Source: Poecilobothrus nobilitatus
Taxonomy: Eukaryota > Arthropoda > Insecta > Diptera > Dolichopodidae
Direction: 5' to 3'
Length of the DNA: 64,000 nucleotides
NCBI GenBank assembly: GCA_947095535.1
Contig: OX352774.1
Location: forward strand, 2,108,001 to 2,172,000
Position 1 is the first letter of the stretch. Each line of letters begins with the position of its first letter. Below the pieces are notes generated by a model. It was not told the origin of the DNA, did not search any database, and saw only the letters and a program-made list of their open reading frames with translations. A program made the translations under genes and the position numbers. This document shows positions 22,786 to 35,757 of this stretch, in pieces.

Positions 22786-23611
22786 GTCTCCTTAAAGCCA
22801 ATTTAAAAAAAAAAATAGTAGCCCTTCTACAAATCTTGAAAGATGGATTAGTAAAAAAATTTTTTTTTAATTTAATTTTTACATACATGCATACATACAT
22901 ATATACATACATACATATGTAATTAATATCCCCAGTCATTTTAAATATTTATTTCACATGCATATATCACATAAATTTTTTTTTAAAGTTTTAAAATGGC
23001 TGCTGTATGAACAACTTTGCAAATTTATTTAAAATTTCAATTTAAAAGTAAATTTTATTAATTCGATAAAATAATTCATTGTTTAATATTATTTCATATA
23101 AATTTGTATAATATGTGAAATCTTTTATTTTAAGTCAACAATTTTATCTGTATGTATATACATACATACATATGTATTTCATATAACGTTTTTAAATTAC
23201 TTGATTATTTCTATTAGGTACTACATATGTAGGTACATACATATATTACTTTACTTCAAAATTAATATATGTACCTACATATTTGGTGCAGTGGTAGAGT
23301 GGCCACTTCTTAAACTTTAGAATTTTTAGTTTGCAAGTTCGATTCATGTATAAATTGTTATGTTGTATTTAACATAAAATTAAAATATAGGTACAATGTT
23401 TATATTTTCTTTTTAAACAATTTTTAGTTCATCTTTTTTGTCCAAACACTTTTTCTTATCTTACCTCTGAGAACCTTTTGAGAACAACATTCTGAATATA
23501 TTATTTTTATTACTTATCAGATACCTACGCTCATATCTTAATAAAAACAAACACTATTTGAATAAACTCTGTCATTCTAACTAAACAATTAATAAAAATA
23601 TTATTAAAAAG
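22786..23611. repeat. TACA/TATG tracts and a weak tRNA-like unit
   Basis: Tetranucleotide palindromes at 22882-22921 and 23151-23176. 23283-23350 reads GGTGCAGTGGTAGAGTGG ... GCAAGTTCGATTCATG, resembling pol III A and B boxes and matching the inverse of the tRNA-like units at 36321, 36702 and 57721. Confidence 0.4.
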
Positions 23612-24923
23612 GAGGAAGAGTGCAGTAGAGTAGACTGTGCCAACTCTGGGATACCCGTATGAACGTAATATATCCTGTTTCTATAAAACTTGATCATCTT
23701 TTAAAAACATTTAGATGTTTAGTACCGACGTTAACTACAGAGGTATATTTATGTAAATTGTGGAGTTGTATGATAGCTACCCGAATCTATTACACCTAGC
23801 CTTATTAAGTTCCAAGAAATGCCTGAACTGGCTGCTTTAGACCAATCAAATTTTACAAAAGTTTTTGGCATGTAACTCGACACTATTTCACTAAATTTCA
23901 GGTAGCTAGCTTCAATAGACACTGAGTTATTTTCATTTAAAAAGAGAAGTTGTATGGCAGCTACCCGAACCTGTCATACCATCACAACCCAATTTTACAG
24001 AAGTTGTTGCTATAAAACTTCATCATTATTTGCAAAATTTCAGATACCTAGCTCGAATAGACACTGAGTTATTTCCATTTAAAGAAAGAAGTTGTATGGC
24101 AGCTACTCGAACCCGGGGGCCGAAAATGCTGGATTTAAATAGCAAAACTAACAATTTTGCAAAAGTGACGTAAAAAATATTTCAGCCTCCTACCTCCTTT
24201 ATTTTTTGAGTTATCGTGCGGACGGACAATGAGTTATTTTCATTTAAAAAGAGAAGTTGTATGGCGCTATCCGAACCTGTTGCACCAGCGCAAACAAATT
24301 TTACAGAAGTTGTGGCCATAAAACTTGATCATCATTTGCAAGATTTCAGACGCCTAGCTTCATTAAGTTCCAAGAGGTGCAAGAAGCCTGAACCGGCTGC
24401 TCTAAAGTCTAAACCAACCAAATTTTACAAAAGTTGTTGACATGTAACTCGACACCTCTTTACTAAATTTCAGATTCCTAGCTTCAATAAACACTGAGTT
24501 ATTCTCATTTAAACGCAGAAATTCTATGGCAGCTACCCGATCCCGCCGCACCACCACAACCAAATTTTACAGAAGTTGTTGCCATAAAACTTGATCATCA
24601 TTTGCAAAATTGCAGAAACCTAGCTTGAATAGATACTGAGTCATTTCTATATAAAGAAAGAAGTTGTATGTCAGCTACTCGAGCCCGCCGACCTAAAAAT
24701 CTGGATTTAAATAGTAAAACTAACAATTTAGCAAAAGTGACGTACAAAAAATTTCAGCCTCCTAGCTCCTTTATTTTTTGAGTTATCGTGCGGACGGACG
24801 GGCGGACGTACATGGCTTAATCGACTCAGAATTCGATTCTGAGCCGATCCATACCTTTGACACTATATCTAGCTCGACTCCTTTAAGGTGTCACAAACGT
24901 AATGCTAAATTTATTATACCCTT
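23612..24923 (+). repeat. R1 repeat family, copy d (longest, internally duplicated)
   Basis: Begins GAGGAAGAGTGCAGTAGAG, then CTGTGCCAACTCTGGGATAC and CCGTATGAAC. It holds at least four diverged units containing CACTGAGTTATTTTCATTTA, AAGTTGTATGGCAGCTACCC and TTTTACAGAAGTTGTTGCC. The 3' module (AACTAACAATTT, GCAAAAGTGACGTA, GAGTTATCGTGCGGACGG) occurs twice, at about 24155-24230 and 24715-24805. This suggests a partial element joined head to tail with another. The end carries CTTAATCGACTCAGAATTCG and TTTATTATACCCTTG. The 74-codon ORF at 24216-24440 lies inside the units and is not a gene. Confidence 0.7.
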
Positions 24924-26466
24924 GAACATAGTTCATACATAATAAAAATAAATAAAAATAAAAAAACTATTTATTTTGGCCTTTCTTTCTTTATAAATAT
25001 ACAATTTCTAGCTGTTCTGTTCTGTTACTGAAAATACGTATGTAAGTATGTCGTATGTACATATTGTATCATGATGAATCATGATCGGTAATTCTCGTAA
25101 TATTTCGTCTGATGAACTGCTGATGAAATGAAAAAACACTAATTTTGTATGTATGGATGGATGTACATATATGTAAATGAAATTAGTGTTTTTGTACAAA
25201 TATAAAATAAAATTAATAAGGTAGGTACATATGTATGTACATATGTAATAAAAAAACATTTTACAAAAAAAAAGTATACCTATACGAATAATCTTTGAAT
25301 GAATTGCGTACCAAATTGTTAATTAACTCTGTAAATTAATTTTGTTTTTATTAATCAACAATTATTACAAAAAGTAACTGAAATATCTTACGACTCAGTT
25401 GATATCTTTATTTTAATAGACTTTAATTACTTTCAATGCGTGAAATTTGAAATTATTTTAATCATTCAAGAAAAATTATATGTACATATATTTAAATTAA
25501 TTTGATTTTTTTTTGATTTTACGAATGTGGTGTGAAAAAAAAAATATTTATTCACTTTGTAATTAATATTTAAAATTTAAAAATATTTTTTTTGATTCCA
25601 AATCGGTAATGAATTTTTGTCATGGTAAAAAAAGAAGGAAAGGAAACTTTGATGAATAAAATGGCGTCAACATTTTCCGATATTAAAAAACGTGAAAATA
25701 TTCGTCACAATGAAGTTTTGTATGTAAGTTAGAAGTAAAATATTCATTTAGATCTTAGATTTAAATTTAAAATTAAGTAAATGAAAATTAATGTGGACAA
25801 ATTAAGTAACTTCGGTAAATTCTTCAAAGCACATTATTATCATGTTTTCTGTTATGGTCCTTAATAATATTTTCTCACTATACTTACACCAAAATACACA
25901 TATTTACAAATGTACCTACATGTATGAAATTTTAATATTAAGCAGATAAATGAAATATTTTTTGTATGTTTAGTGTTGTGCCATTTTTTAGAATTTCCAA
26001 GGGCATTACGAGAAAAAGATTTTCAATTAAAATAAATAAACGTAATAGCCACATAGAAATTCCAAGTCAGCGCAAACGTTTAAAGATTGATGTAGATCAG
26101 TAGAAATGTCATCCTCGTAATGAATTTGATGAATCTCCTTCCATTTTGTTGGGACTTAGTAGGCCAGTAGAATTTTATAAAAATCGAAATTTCTTAAAAC
26201 AAAAATATATATGTACATATTTAAGATGTATTTCGTACTGCTGGTCCAAAAAATCCCATCAAAATGCAAGACAAAAAAGAACCAAACGACAATGTCAATG
26301 TAACTGGTTTCATTTGTTTCTGAAAAATAAAAGAAAAAATTATTTATTTATATTATATAATTATATGTATACATTATATGCACATTTATTATAATTTATA
26401 GCTATCTATTACAATAAAAATTTGCATGCATTTTTAACACACATACAATATGATGCATAGTTATAG
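24924..26466. other. AT-rich stretch with a possible broken coding fragment
   Basis: At 25650-25735 the plus strand gives MNKMASTFSDIKKREN and IRHNEVLYV before a GTAAGT-like donor. After a TTTTTTAG acceptor at 25984-25991 a frame with KRFSIKINKRNSHIEIPSQR runs to a stop at 26101 and reopens to 26391 (GLSRPVEFYKNRNF). The family is not recognised; this may be an old gene fragment. The remainder is TACATA tracts and AT-rich sequence. Confidence 0.25.
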
Positions 26467-27262
26467 GTAACGTGACCAGATTTTTTTAGTACTAAATCGG
26501 TACATTTCTTAATAGGTGTTATTATAAAAGTAAAACTACTAAATTAAATTATATATACTTTAAGTTTAAATTTTTAAGTTATAAATGTGTATGTGTTAGA
26601 GGTGTTAGAGGCAAATTGTTCATATTCTATATTAAATAATTGTATAGTTAAGAAGGTAAATAAAATGCGATTAACAGTTGCAGGGTGAAGATATTTTGGT
26701 TTACTAATTAGAAAAAAAAATACTATACCTATTTATTGGAAAATAAGTAGGTACATATATAGTTTTTTGATATTGATTCATTATTTTAATTTTCTTTAAC
26801 AAAGCAATAAGAAAAGTTAATGTCTTTTTAAGTTTTTTTTTTAGTTATCCAAATCATATTTATTGTACAAAATACTATATCTTCAAACGCACTTAGAGTT
26901 ATAAAATTTTTTCAAATTATCATATAAACTACGCCCGTACTTCGAGCAAACGTATTTAAAAATAATTTTGAAATCTTTTTCAAAATTAGAGACAAAATTT
27001 TTGATTTAAGAAGATCTCATTTAATTTTCAAATAACATAACTGATGCTTTAAAAATTTCTTATTAATTTGTAATTGTGCTCTTAAAATTATTAGAAAAAA
27101 CGTATATAAATAAAATATTGAATGCTAGATATAGTATTGTTGTAATGCATATAATTAGAATTAATTTTAAAAAATCAGTATAATATTCAGTACAAATTTA
27201 AAATCAGTACAGAACCATCAAAATCAGTACTGTTCTGAATAAATCAGTATGTATAGTCACTT
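26467..27262. mobile_element. Decayed DNA-transposon-like element with subterminal ATCAGTA repeats
   Basis: The left end GTGACCAGATTTTTTTAGTA (26471 on) and the inverse right end GTGACTATACATACTGATTT are related. Five copies of AATCAGTAC/T or TTCAGTAC lie in direct orientation at 27174-27250 next to the right end, like transposase-binding subterminal motifs of hAT elements. No transposase frame survives. Confidence 0.35.
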
Positions 27263-29744
27263 TATATATACATACATACTTAGAATATAAAATTGTAAAT
27301 GGAAAGTGTTGATTGTACATGTATATGAATATACATATGTTTGTAGGTACTACTCTACTATAAACATGTCAAATGTCAATGTTATTTATAAAAAATGTGT
27401 ATAAATTTAATTACTTAGCTTATAGAAAATATAATTCAAATATGTACCTACATAATATAAAAATTTAAATAATAATAATAATGATTAATACTATAATTTT
27501 ACTGTATTTTATTATTAAGAATGCAGGCAGTAGATGAAAGCAAGTGTTATATAACAAACATTAGATGAATTCATCAGCAATTGTAATCATATTCAATATA
27601 TCATAATATAAAATAATATTCATTATTATGCTTGAATAACGTTATATGTATGTATGTATTTTCTTTACTATTATGTGGTTAGTTTTGTATCTTATTTTAC
27701 CACCTACACTCAGTTTAATAAACACAAGTACGATTATATTAAGTTTAATGTTACATATAAGGTAAATATAATATATCCTGTCTAACCACAAAGTATGAAT
27801 ATTACAATCGATTCAAAGTTTTTTCGGCCGTTGCTAAATTTCAATTCAAAAGTGTAAAGCAATTAAATTATTTTTAAACGTACCAATCAAACACACCAAG
27901 TTTAAATGTATTACATTAGTTTAAGAATATTTAATGATCTTTAATAATAATAACAAGAATAAAAGATACTGCATTCATTAAAGTAGATTTATCACTATTG
28001 TTCTATGTAAAAGTATTATAATAACTAAGGACACCTTAGCTACTAAGTACATACATATGTACATACATATGTATTAATATTTCCAGAAATCTTATAAATA
28101 TATGTATGCATTTTTTTTTTTAACTTAGACAAGTTGGTAAGGATAAGATCGATCCCAAAGTATCTACTTTCTATATGTTAAATAAAACACAAAAAAATAA
28201 AAAATAATTATTTAATTGTATATATGTATGTATGTATGGCATATATGTAACTTATAATCGTTAGGAAAGAATAGTTAAATATTGAATAAAATCAACTGGT
28301 TCAATCGTATACAAATGCATTCTAATTTTGTTCGTATTCGTATTAAAATTTTTTGTTTGGAATGTGAAGAATACCAGTTAAAAATGTAAAGTTCTTTTTT
28401 AGTTTTGGTTTACTTGTTAAAAATAACAACTTTTATATGTATGTATTTGCAGTCATTGTGAACCTTTTTATCGATTTAATTAAAGCTATCGTAAAACTAA
28501 TATTATAGTTAAAAATAAAACTAGGAAAAGTAGCAACAAATTATAAAATTGAAAAGTTAAGAATGTTACTGCGAAGATTCTGAAAAATTAATTTTTTTTA
28601 ATTATGTTTTATTCATATTTAAGTCAATTATTTAGGCTCAGTTTTTCCATAGTTGGCTCTATGAAAGGGAACACGGAAGAGGTTTTCAAATTGAAAACGT
28701 TTATTTGTATTAGTGTGGTAATTCACTAAATTTGTTATATAAGTAAAGTTAATCTCACCACTTAAAATCTGTGTAATAAATACAATGTCAGCAACGATTC
28801 TTCTAGAATTAATGAAGCTTAAGTTAATTAATTTAAGTCTGTCCAGATACGGTGGTAAATAAGAGGATTACGTCCCATTGAAGATTACGTAAAGGGTATC
28901 TTAAAACGTTTTTTAGCGACAACGTCAATTCTATTATGTGTACATTATACATTGACGACCAAACAGAACTAGCGCATTCATGATTCGGCCGAACTAGAGA
29001 TGTAAATAATAATAATAGGATACATGGATCATTGAATTCTTTAGACCATCTTTTAATAAAACCTAGCAGGAAATAAGCTTTATTATTTACTGAGAAGAAA
29101 AAGATTTATGATTAGAAGGTTGTTTTTGAGTTAATAATAACTTAATCAGTTATTAACTAAATTTCTTTAGTTCTTTTAAAAAGTCAGTATAAGATTAATT
29201 ATTGTTAAATACTACATAGTAAAACTATAAATAAGTAATTTAGAATTTTTTTTAATAGTTCTATAAAAAAGTGGTACGCATATTTTGGACCGCTAACTTA
29301 TATACATCTGTGTAACCTTTTTCAAGGCTTAAATAAATTGAGCTAAACAGAAAATCAAGAATGTATAATGTGTAGGCGGGTGTCATTGTGTTTAACAAAT
29401 GCGATTTTTTTTGTGATTTTATAATAGAGAAGTAGAAGATATAGAGAAGTGAGCTTTAGAAATTAGCTTTAGGGCAAACAAAACAACAATTTAGATTAAA
29501 TTTTATACAGACAAAAGAAATTGTATTTTTTATAAAATTTCATAGTTGTTAACGTTTTCTTTTTTTTCTGATAATTGAAGCATTTTCAGAATTCCGTTTA
29601 CTGCTTTCTTTTTTTTTTTTAATTAAACAAAATCATTCTCTTCTTTTGTATGAATTTTCTTACTAAAGTGTCTTTCAAATTGAGTTTTCAAAAGTAAACA
29701 ATTAAAAGACATAGCATTGAAGACATAGATTGAAACTGGAAAAG
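27263..29744. other. AT-rich stretch, no gene seen
   Basis: TACATATGTA tracts at 28045-28075 and 28220-28240; the rest is low-complexity sequence. No ORF over 60 codons with recognisable content. Confidence 0.4.
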
Positions 29745-30710
29745 TTTTTATTTATTTTTGAAGTACAATGTTTGCCATTTATACTCTGAAAATGATATCT
29801 CCCATGTGACCACCTCTTGCGTCTCGTACCTGATTCTTTTATCAAAATTTTCGGTCACATTCTGGCATAGTTGCGGTTCAATCTTACCAATAACTCGAAT
29901 AATTTCTATTTTTAAACACCTTTAACTTAGGCGCCTGTACTCATTTTTCTTCGGCAAGACAAAACAATTAAAGCTCCAGTAATATATTTTTATGTGTGAT
30001 AATGGTTTCTTTTGATTCTATAGCGTTCCTAAGTTGCAGCCTCCCAAAGTTGCAAAAAACACCTATTTTCAGATGTATATATATACTCTGAGTAGTAGTT
30101 TTACAATCTAAAAACACTAGAAGACCGCAAAATTTTCTTGCCTCTATAAAACAATGTCAAAATTATGCAATATTTTAAATTAACCGTTATGTTAAAACCA
30201 AATTTTGCTTGATATTTTTTTTTTCATAACTCCGGCACGCTTTGAGATAGGAACCCGAAATTTTGAGACAAGAAAGAACTTTTAGAATTAGAATAAGTTT
30301 TCTCAGACAATTTTTTGGTAGCTCCCCCTCTTGAAGAGTTATTACGGCTCAAAAACTGAAAATTTGCTATTTTTAGACATCTGTAACTTAGGCACCTGTA
30401 AAAATTTTTCTTCGGAAAGACATGAAAATTAAAGGTTCAATAATATATTTTTACGTTTGTTAACAGGTTTTCTTAATTATATAGAGTTCCGGGCTTACAG
30501 CCCCCCAAAATTCCAAATACACATTCCCCAAAAGTCCTATTTACAAATTTTCCCAAAATTCTCCCAAATTATTTTAAAATACTAAAAAATAAAAAATATA
30601 ATATTATAAGCAGAGTGACAGGCTATGAACATACTAACGGTTCGTACGGGTATCTAAGAGTTGACAAAGGCAACTAACTGTATTCTTGCTCGTATTTTTT
30701 TAGTTTCTCT
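29745..30710 (-). repeat. R1 repeat family, copy e (minus strand)
   Basis: On the minus strand it starts GAGCAAGAATACAGTTAGTT, then GTCAACTCTTAGATACCCGT, GTTAGTATGTTCATAGCC and a 110-bp 5' block shared with copies at 39150-39255 and 40285-40405. Two diverged units of about 457 bp follow; each has a TAACTTAGGC.CCTGTA block, ATATATTTTTA, and one has CATAACTCCGGCACGC. The 3' segment with the GGAC run is not present here. Confidence 0.65.
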
Positions 30711-33700
30711 ATTTTTGTTTTAAATATATTAACATTTTATTTCATTTGAAAGATTTTTGAGAGGAGAAAAACATTTGTTTAGTCAGTTTTTACTTTTAAT
30801 CGAAAAATTTTTTATTTTATTTTTAATTTGCAGCAAAATTCGATGCTAATTTCAAAGAATATGCTGAATTATAAACTAAAAATTTATTATGTATAAAAAT
30901 TATTTGTGTTTCACATAACACATAATATTTATGTCTTCACATATGTTATATGTAACTTTGAATCATTTATAAATTAGCTATATATATCTTTCATAATTTT
31001 ATATCTTTCTTTATTTTATAAATATATCTTTCACTGATAATTTAACAATTGTATGTTATAAAAGTTAATTATAAGAAACATGAAAGTTCCAGTGGCGGTG
31101 CGAAAGCGGGGCTGGCCAGAAAATAAGGAAAATAAATGAGTGTTATGACACGGCACTAAAAAGTTGACATTTAAAAATTTGGGAAAAACTATAATTAATT
31201 GATAATTTTGATTATTTCAGAAATATTACTTTTTAAAAATGTGGAAATTTTAAAATCCATAAGCAAAATTATTTCTTGGAAAATATTTAAAGCAAAAGGT
31301 AAGTATACAATTTTTTTTATATAAAGTTATTTAGAATTATTTACATATATTTAGGTAAATAGAATTAAAATACTAACCATATAGGTAGTTAATTAATAAT
31401 TTGAATGAACTCATGCTGCATAATGCGTATAGTGGACTCGTTAACCCTTAAAATAATATATATTAAATTTTTTTTTAAATATTTGCCGGGTAAATGGATC
31501 CATGCCCTATGAAGTTTGAGTACATAAAAATTATTTTCTAGTTAGTATAGCTATAATATCAAATATAAATACATAAAAATAATTTAAAATTGTGCAAAAT
31601 TGTTTTTTTCGATGTCATTTTATCATGGGATAGAAGTATTTTGTTAAATAAAACCAAAGATTACGATGTTCCAGCAGGTGCTTCGACATTTATAGTGTTA
31701 GTGGAGAGTAGAAAGAATAAAGAATAAACTTAACAACAAAAACCAAATTAAAGAATTATTTATTTAATTAAAAATAAAACGAGTAAAATTAAAAAAAGAT
31801 AATATTATACAACAAATAAAAGGTTTCTTATTACTAAATTTTAAATATAAATAATATTTGTTTAAAGAAATTAGGTCATATAAAGAAATTAGGATATTCG
31901 TCAACGCAACGCACGCAGTAGTATTATTTTTACTTTTGGGCAATATTTACACAGCCGAACTCTTGTGTGAGTAAAACTAAAAGACCACATATCTTGAATT
32001 GAAAACTATTCATTATTGCAATAATAAACCCACAGTATTATTTGCACATCTTAATCACAGGAGAACTATTTGTGTTTGATTCAAAGCGACTCTTGTGATT
32101 ATCAACTCGAACGCATGTAGTGGTAATTTACCGACTTTTGTATACGAATTGTATGAAAAAAAAGACTTATGCGTAGGTGGTTAATCAAAAATCTTGGATT
32201 TAAAACTACTCATTAGTGCAACCCATTTTCGACACATATGAGTCCATATAAAATCACAGTATTTTTCCCATCTTAATCATAAGAACATTTTTTGTGGTTA
32301 ACTCAAAGCGTATCTTGTAATCAGAATACATCAACATCGATGCATGTCAGGGTAATTTGCGACAAGGATACGGTAATGCCAAGAGGTATCAGATTACGGT
32401 AATGCGGCGTCATGTGTTGGACTTTTGTCTCGCGATAAGTTAACGCAACCAGCCGCATTTCTGGGTGCAAATTAAAAATTATTTATTATAAATTATAATA
32501 TATTACATATACATATGAAAACTAACATTAGATTAAAAAAATTAAATTTGTCAAATTTTAATTAAATCTGTTGTATTATTATATATACATTCATATACAC
32601 ATATTTTTTAATAATGTTAGTCAGTCTTACTGATCTATTAAATATAAATTTAAAAAAAAATTAAATTAAATCACTGATCCGGAAAAAAAATTAAATAAAC
32701 TTGCATTTTTTATTTAATTTATTTGGCTTTTGGTAATTAAAATTTTTTTACATATTGGCTAAAAATTAAGATTTAATTTTCTAAAGTAAATTTAAAAATT
32801 ATAATCTGACATTAAATTTCACTGTAGTCTACGATTAATTTAAATCATTCTTTCACTGCCTATATTTTGTACAATCTATTTTTATGTGAGAGCTAAGAAT
32901 TTTGTAATAAATCTATGTTTCTGATAGTTCCTTTTATTTTAACTGACATTATTTAAACTCAACTTACATATTATTATTATTATGTTATAACAGAATAATT
33001 CTTTTTGTTTTATTTGTAAAAATTTATTTAGAGTTCTACATTCTGTATTTTATTTTTCTTTTATAACATCTGAAGTTATAAAAGTCGTTATATATATTAT
33101 AGTCTAGTTAAGTATAATAGATTAATAAACACATTCTTTTCACTTTTCAAAAAAAAAAAAAGGAATTGAGAAAAAGATTATGGTAAGGAAGAAAGACTAA
33201 ATGAAAAGATGTTCTGGTTGTGAGGAACATTTGTTCCAATAAATTTGAGTTGAGTTTCTGCAATATTGGGGCATTTAAAAATTGTTAATAATATGATTTT
33301 ATTTTTATGAGACTAAAAGTAAAACGTTTGGTAATAATTAAATCTTTCAACAATGATTCTCAAAACATGTGTCTAAAACTTGCGCAGTTTAATATTTTAT
33401 TTTTTAAACAATGATTTTTACTTGTTTTTCCGCTAATATGCTGAATATTTTCAATAAATTATCTTTAAATAAAAAAATTTCCTATTTTGCATAATATATT
33501 GTTAAAATGTTTGTAAAAGTAAATTGAAACTAAAAAAAAAATCATATTCCTACGAGATGTTGATAATAGATATTTATATGTATAAAAGTTGCGCATTTAC
33601 ACAATGTTTAAAGAAAACGTAAACTAATATTTTGCCTTAAGCAAAACAGTCAGAAATAAACAGTTTAAGCCCCATACAAATAATATTACAGATAATAATA

Positions 33701-33931
33701 TTAAAAAAACATATTTTTCAAAGTGAAAATTTTACATTGATATTTGTATGTTTTGCATATAACGATTAAAATCAAAATAGGTATGTAGAATAAATTCTTT
33801 AACTATTTAAACAGCAATTTATATTTTTTCTTCATATTATGATAGGATGCAACTTTCGTTACACAGGTATGTTAGCTATTATATAGTTTATACCTTTTTA
33901 TAAAAGAGATAGATCAACATACATACATAGT
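30711..33931. other. AT-rich stretch with a diverged tandem repeat
   Basis: No gene seen. 31979-32143 and about 32185-32361 are two diverged direct copies (ATCTTGAATTGAAAACTATTC against ATCTTGGATTTAAAACTACTC; CATCTTAATCA; TCAAAGCG; TGTAATTTRC-like ends). A short GC-richer patch is at 31085-31125. Confidence 0.45.
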
Positions 33932-34063
33932 CAGTGATGGGATTCAAATAATTTATCAATCGGTTCGGTGCTAAAAAAGTTTAATATCAATATATTAAGT
34001 AACAAAAGAAATTTATAATTTTTTTATTTTAAAAGGAGTTCATTTATTTTTAATTAATGATTA

Positions 34064-34640
34064 CTAATTTACATTTTGTATATACATAAAAATTCTAAAT
34101 AATATGCTTAATTTTTTCAATATTTGATGAACAATGTTCTTTAATTTTTTTTTTAAGAGAGGCTTGCTGAACATTCTTTTTTTTTCCTGACGCCTTAATT
34201 TGAAAGTTTTCCATTTTTTTGGAACATTAACACTTTTTGTTTTTATAAAATCATATTGTGTACAATATTCGCAACCTAAAATTTTATTTGTGATTATCAA
34301 TCAGTCATATTTTTCTAATTTTTACTCATTAATTTCACGGTTTATTATGGTTTCCAATTATTATTTTTTTTTTTAAAGAAAAGAGTCTTAAATAGTATTT
34401 ATATTGTTGAACAGATCAGCATTCAGGAAGATTATTTTCAGTTTTCGAGTTACTACAGTCTTCTGTTTCAATTATTGAAGTGCTGATTTTTTGAATATTT
34501 TGAGATTGCGATTGTGACTGATTTGTACCTTAACCTAATGCCGTTTCGGAAGCAACGGTATCCGTTTTTGGTTTTTTGCTGAAAAAATCTATCAAGCAAT
34601 GCTGCCTTTTTTTGTTTTAACTTGAATGGTCAGGGTTAGT
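34064..34640 (-). pseudogene. hAT-type transposase N-terminal remnant
   Basis: 34510-34640, minus, reads LIDFFSKKPKTDTVASETAL, then one stop, then a Ser/Gln-rich linker (NQSQSQSQNIQKIS) and ETEDCSNSKTENNLPEC. After a break, 34064-34300 reads ILGCEYCTQYDFIKTKSVNV, PKKWKTFKL and LLKKKLKNIVHQILKK. The CxxC...KW.TF...KKL..H layout resembles the BED/TTF-type zinc finger that precedes the catalytic domain in ZBED/hAT transposases. Stops and a frameshift separate the pieces. Confidence 0.5.
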
Positions 34641-34690
34641 GGAAAAATAAATATAAATAATGACAATTGATAATGGCGTACAAATAAAAT

Positions 34691-35120
34691 TAAATAAAAT
34701 AATAAGTAAAAAAAATCATTTATAAAATACATATGCTTTTATCGAAACCGAATTCGTCCCCTAAAAAGTAGAAAATAAAATTGATTGCAAAACTTTAGCT
34801 TTTTGGACTGTTATAATATAAAAGTGAGTTGCTAGTGCAAGCATTTTGGACTGTTATAATATAAAAGTAAATTGCTGGAATAAGGTTAAATAAAATCTGC
34901 GAAATTTGAGGTTCGTGTTTCTTTTTTATTCCAGCAATTTACTTTTATATTATAACAGGCCAAAATGCTTGCACTAGCAACTCACTTTTATATTATAACA
35001 GTCCAAAAAGCTAAAGTTTTGCAAATCAATTTTATTTTCTACTTTTTAGGGGGCCAATTCGGTTTCGATAAAAGCATATGTATTTTAAAAATTATTTTTT
35101 TTACTTATTATTTTATTTTA
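34691..35120. repeat. Near-perfect long palindrome, arms about 193 bp, 42-nt loop
   Basis: 34691-34883 is the inverse complement of 34926-35120 with only a handful of differences (for example GAATTCGTCCCC against GGGGCCAATTC). The loop is 34884-34925. Each arm contains two direct copies, about 52 bp apart, of GGACTGTTATAATATAAAAG. The 84-codon ORF at 34965-35219 mostly lies in the right arm and has no domain. Transcription from either side would give a long hairpin RNA. Confidence 0.92.
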
Positions 35121-35757
35121 TACTTTTTAGTTTTAAATGAAGCACATAATTTAAATTTAAAAAATATGGGATATTTTTATTATATGGCAAGAGTACAAAT
35201 TTTTTATTCCAGTATGTAATTCATAATTAATGAAAGTACCTCGAAGAGTAAAATATGTACCAAAATACTGTGATTATAAATATTACAATACAATTTTAGT
35301 TGAAGTAACATTTCTAACACGTAAGAAAATGATATATATTGTACATAAATGTATTTTACTGTATATTTCTATAGTATAGCATTAGTAGTATATCGTATAT
35401 CCAAACAAACATCTAACCTTGAACACCTAGTACCTACCTAACCCTTTAATAAGATCGTGCAGTAAAAATTGTTGACAAATATCTTGATTTAAATTATAAA
35501 CAAATGGAGCAGAAGAAAATAATTTAGGAAATTAGTTTAACATAATATTATTTGCATACGTACGTACATGTTTACATACGTAGTTTTAATTTTTTGTGTT
35601 GACAAAATTTTGTTTGTAAATCATAATGCGTAATGCGCAAAAGCATAATTTTGTAATGATCTTTACTTTTTATATTCTTTACTATGTACATACAAAAATA
35701 TATTATGTATGTATGTAGTAGTTTGAATTTGGCAATTGGAATTATTTTGAATGAAAT

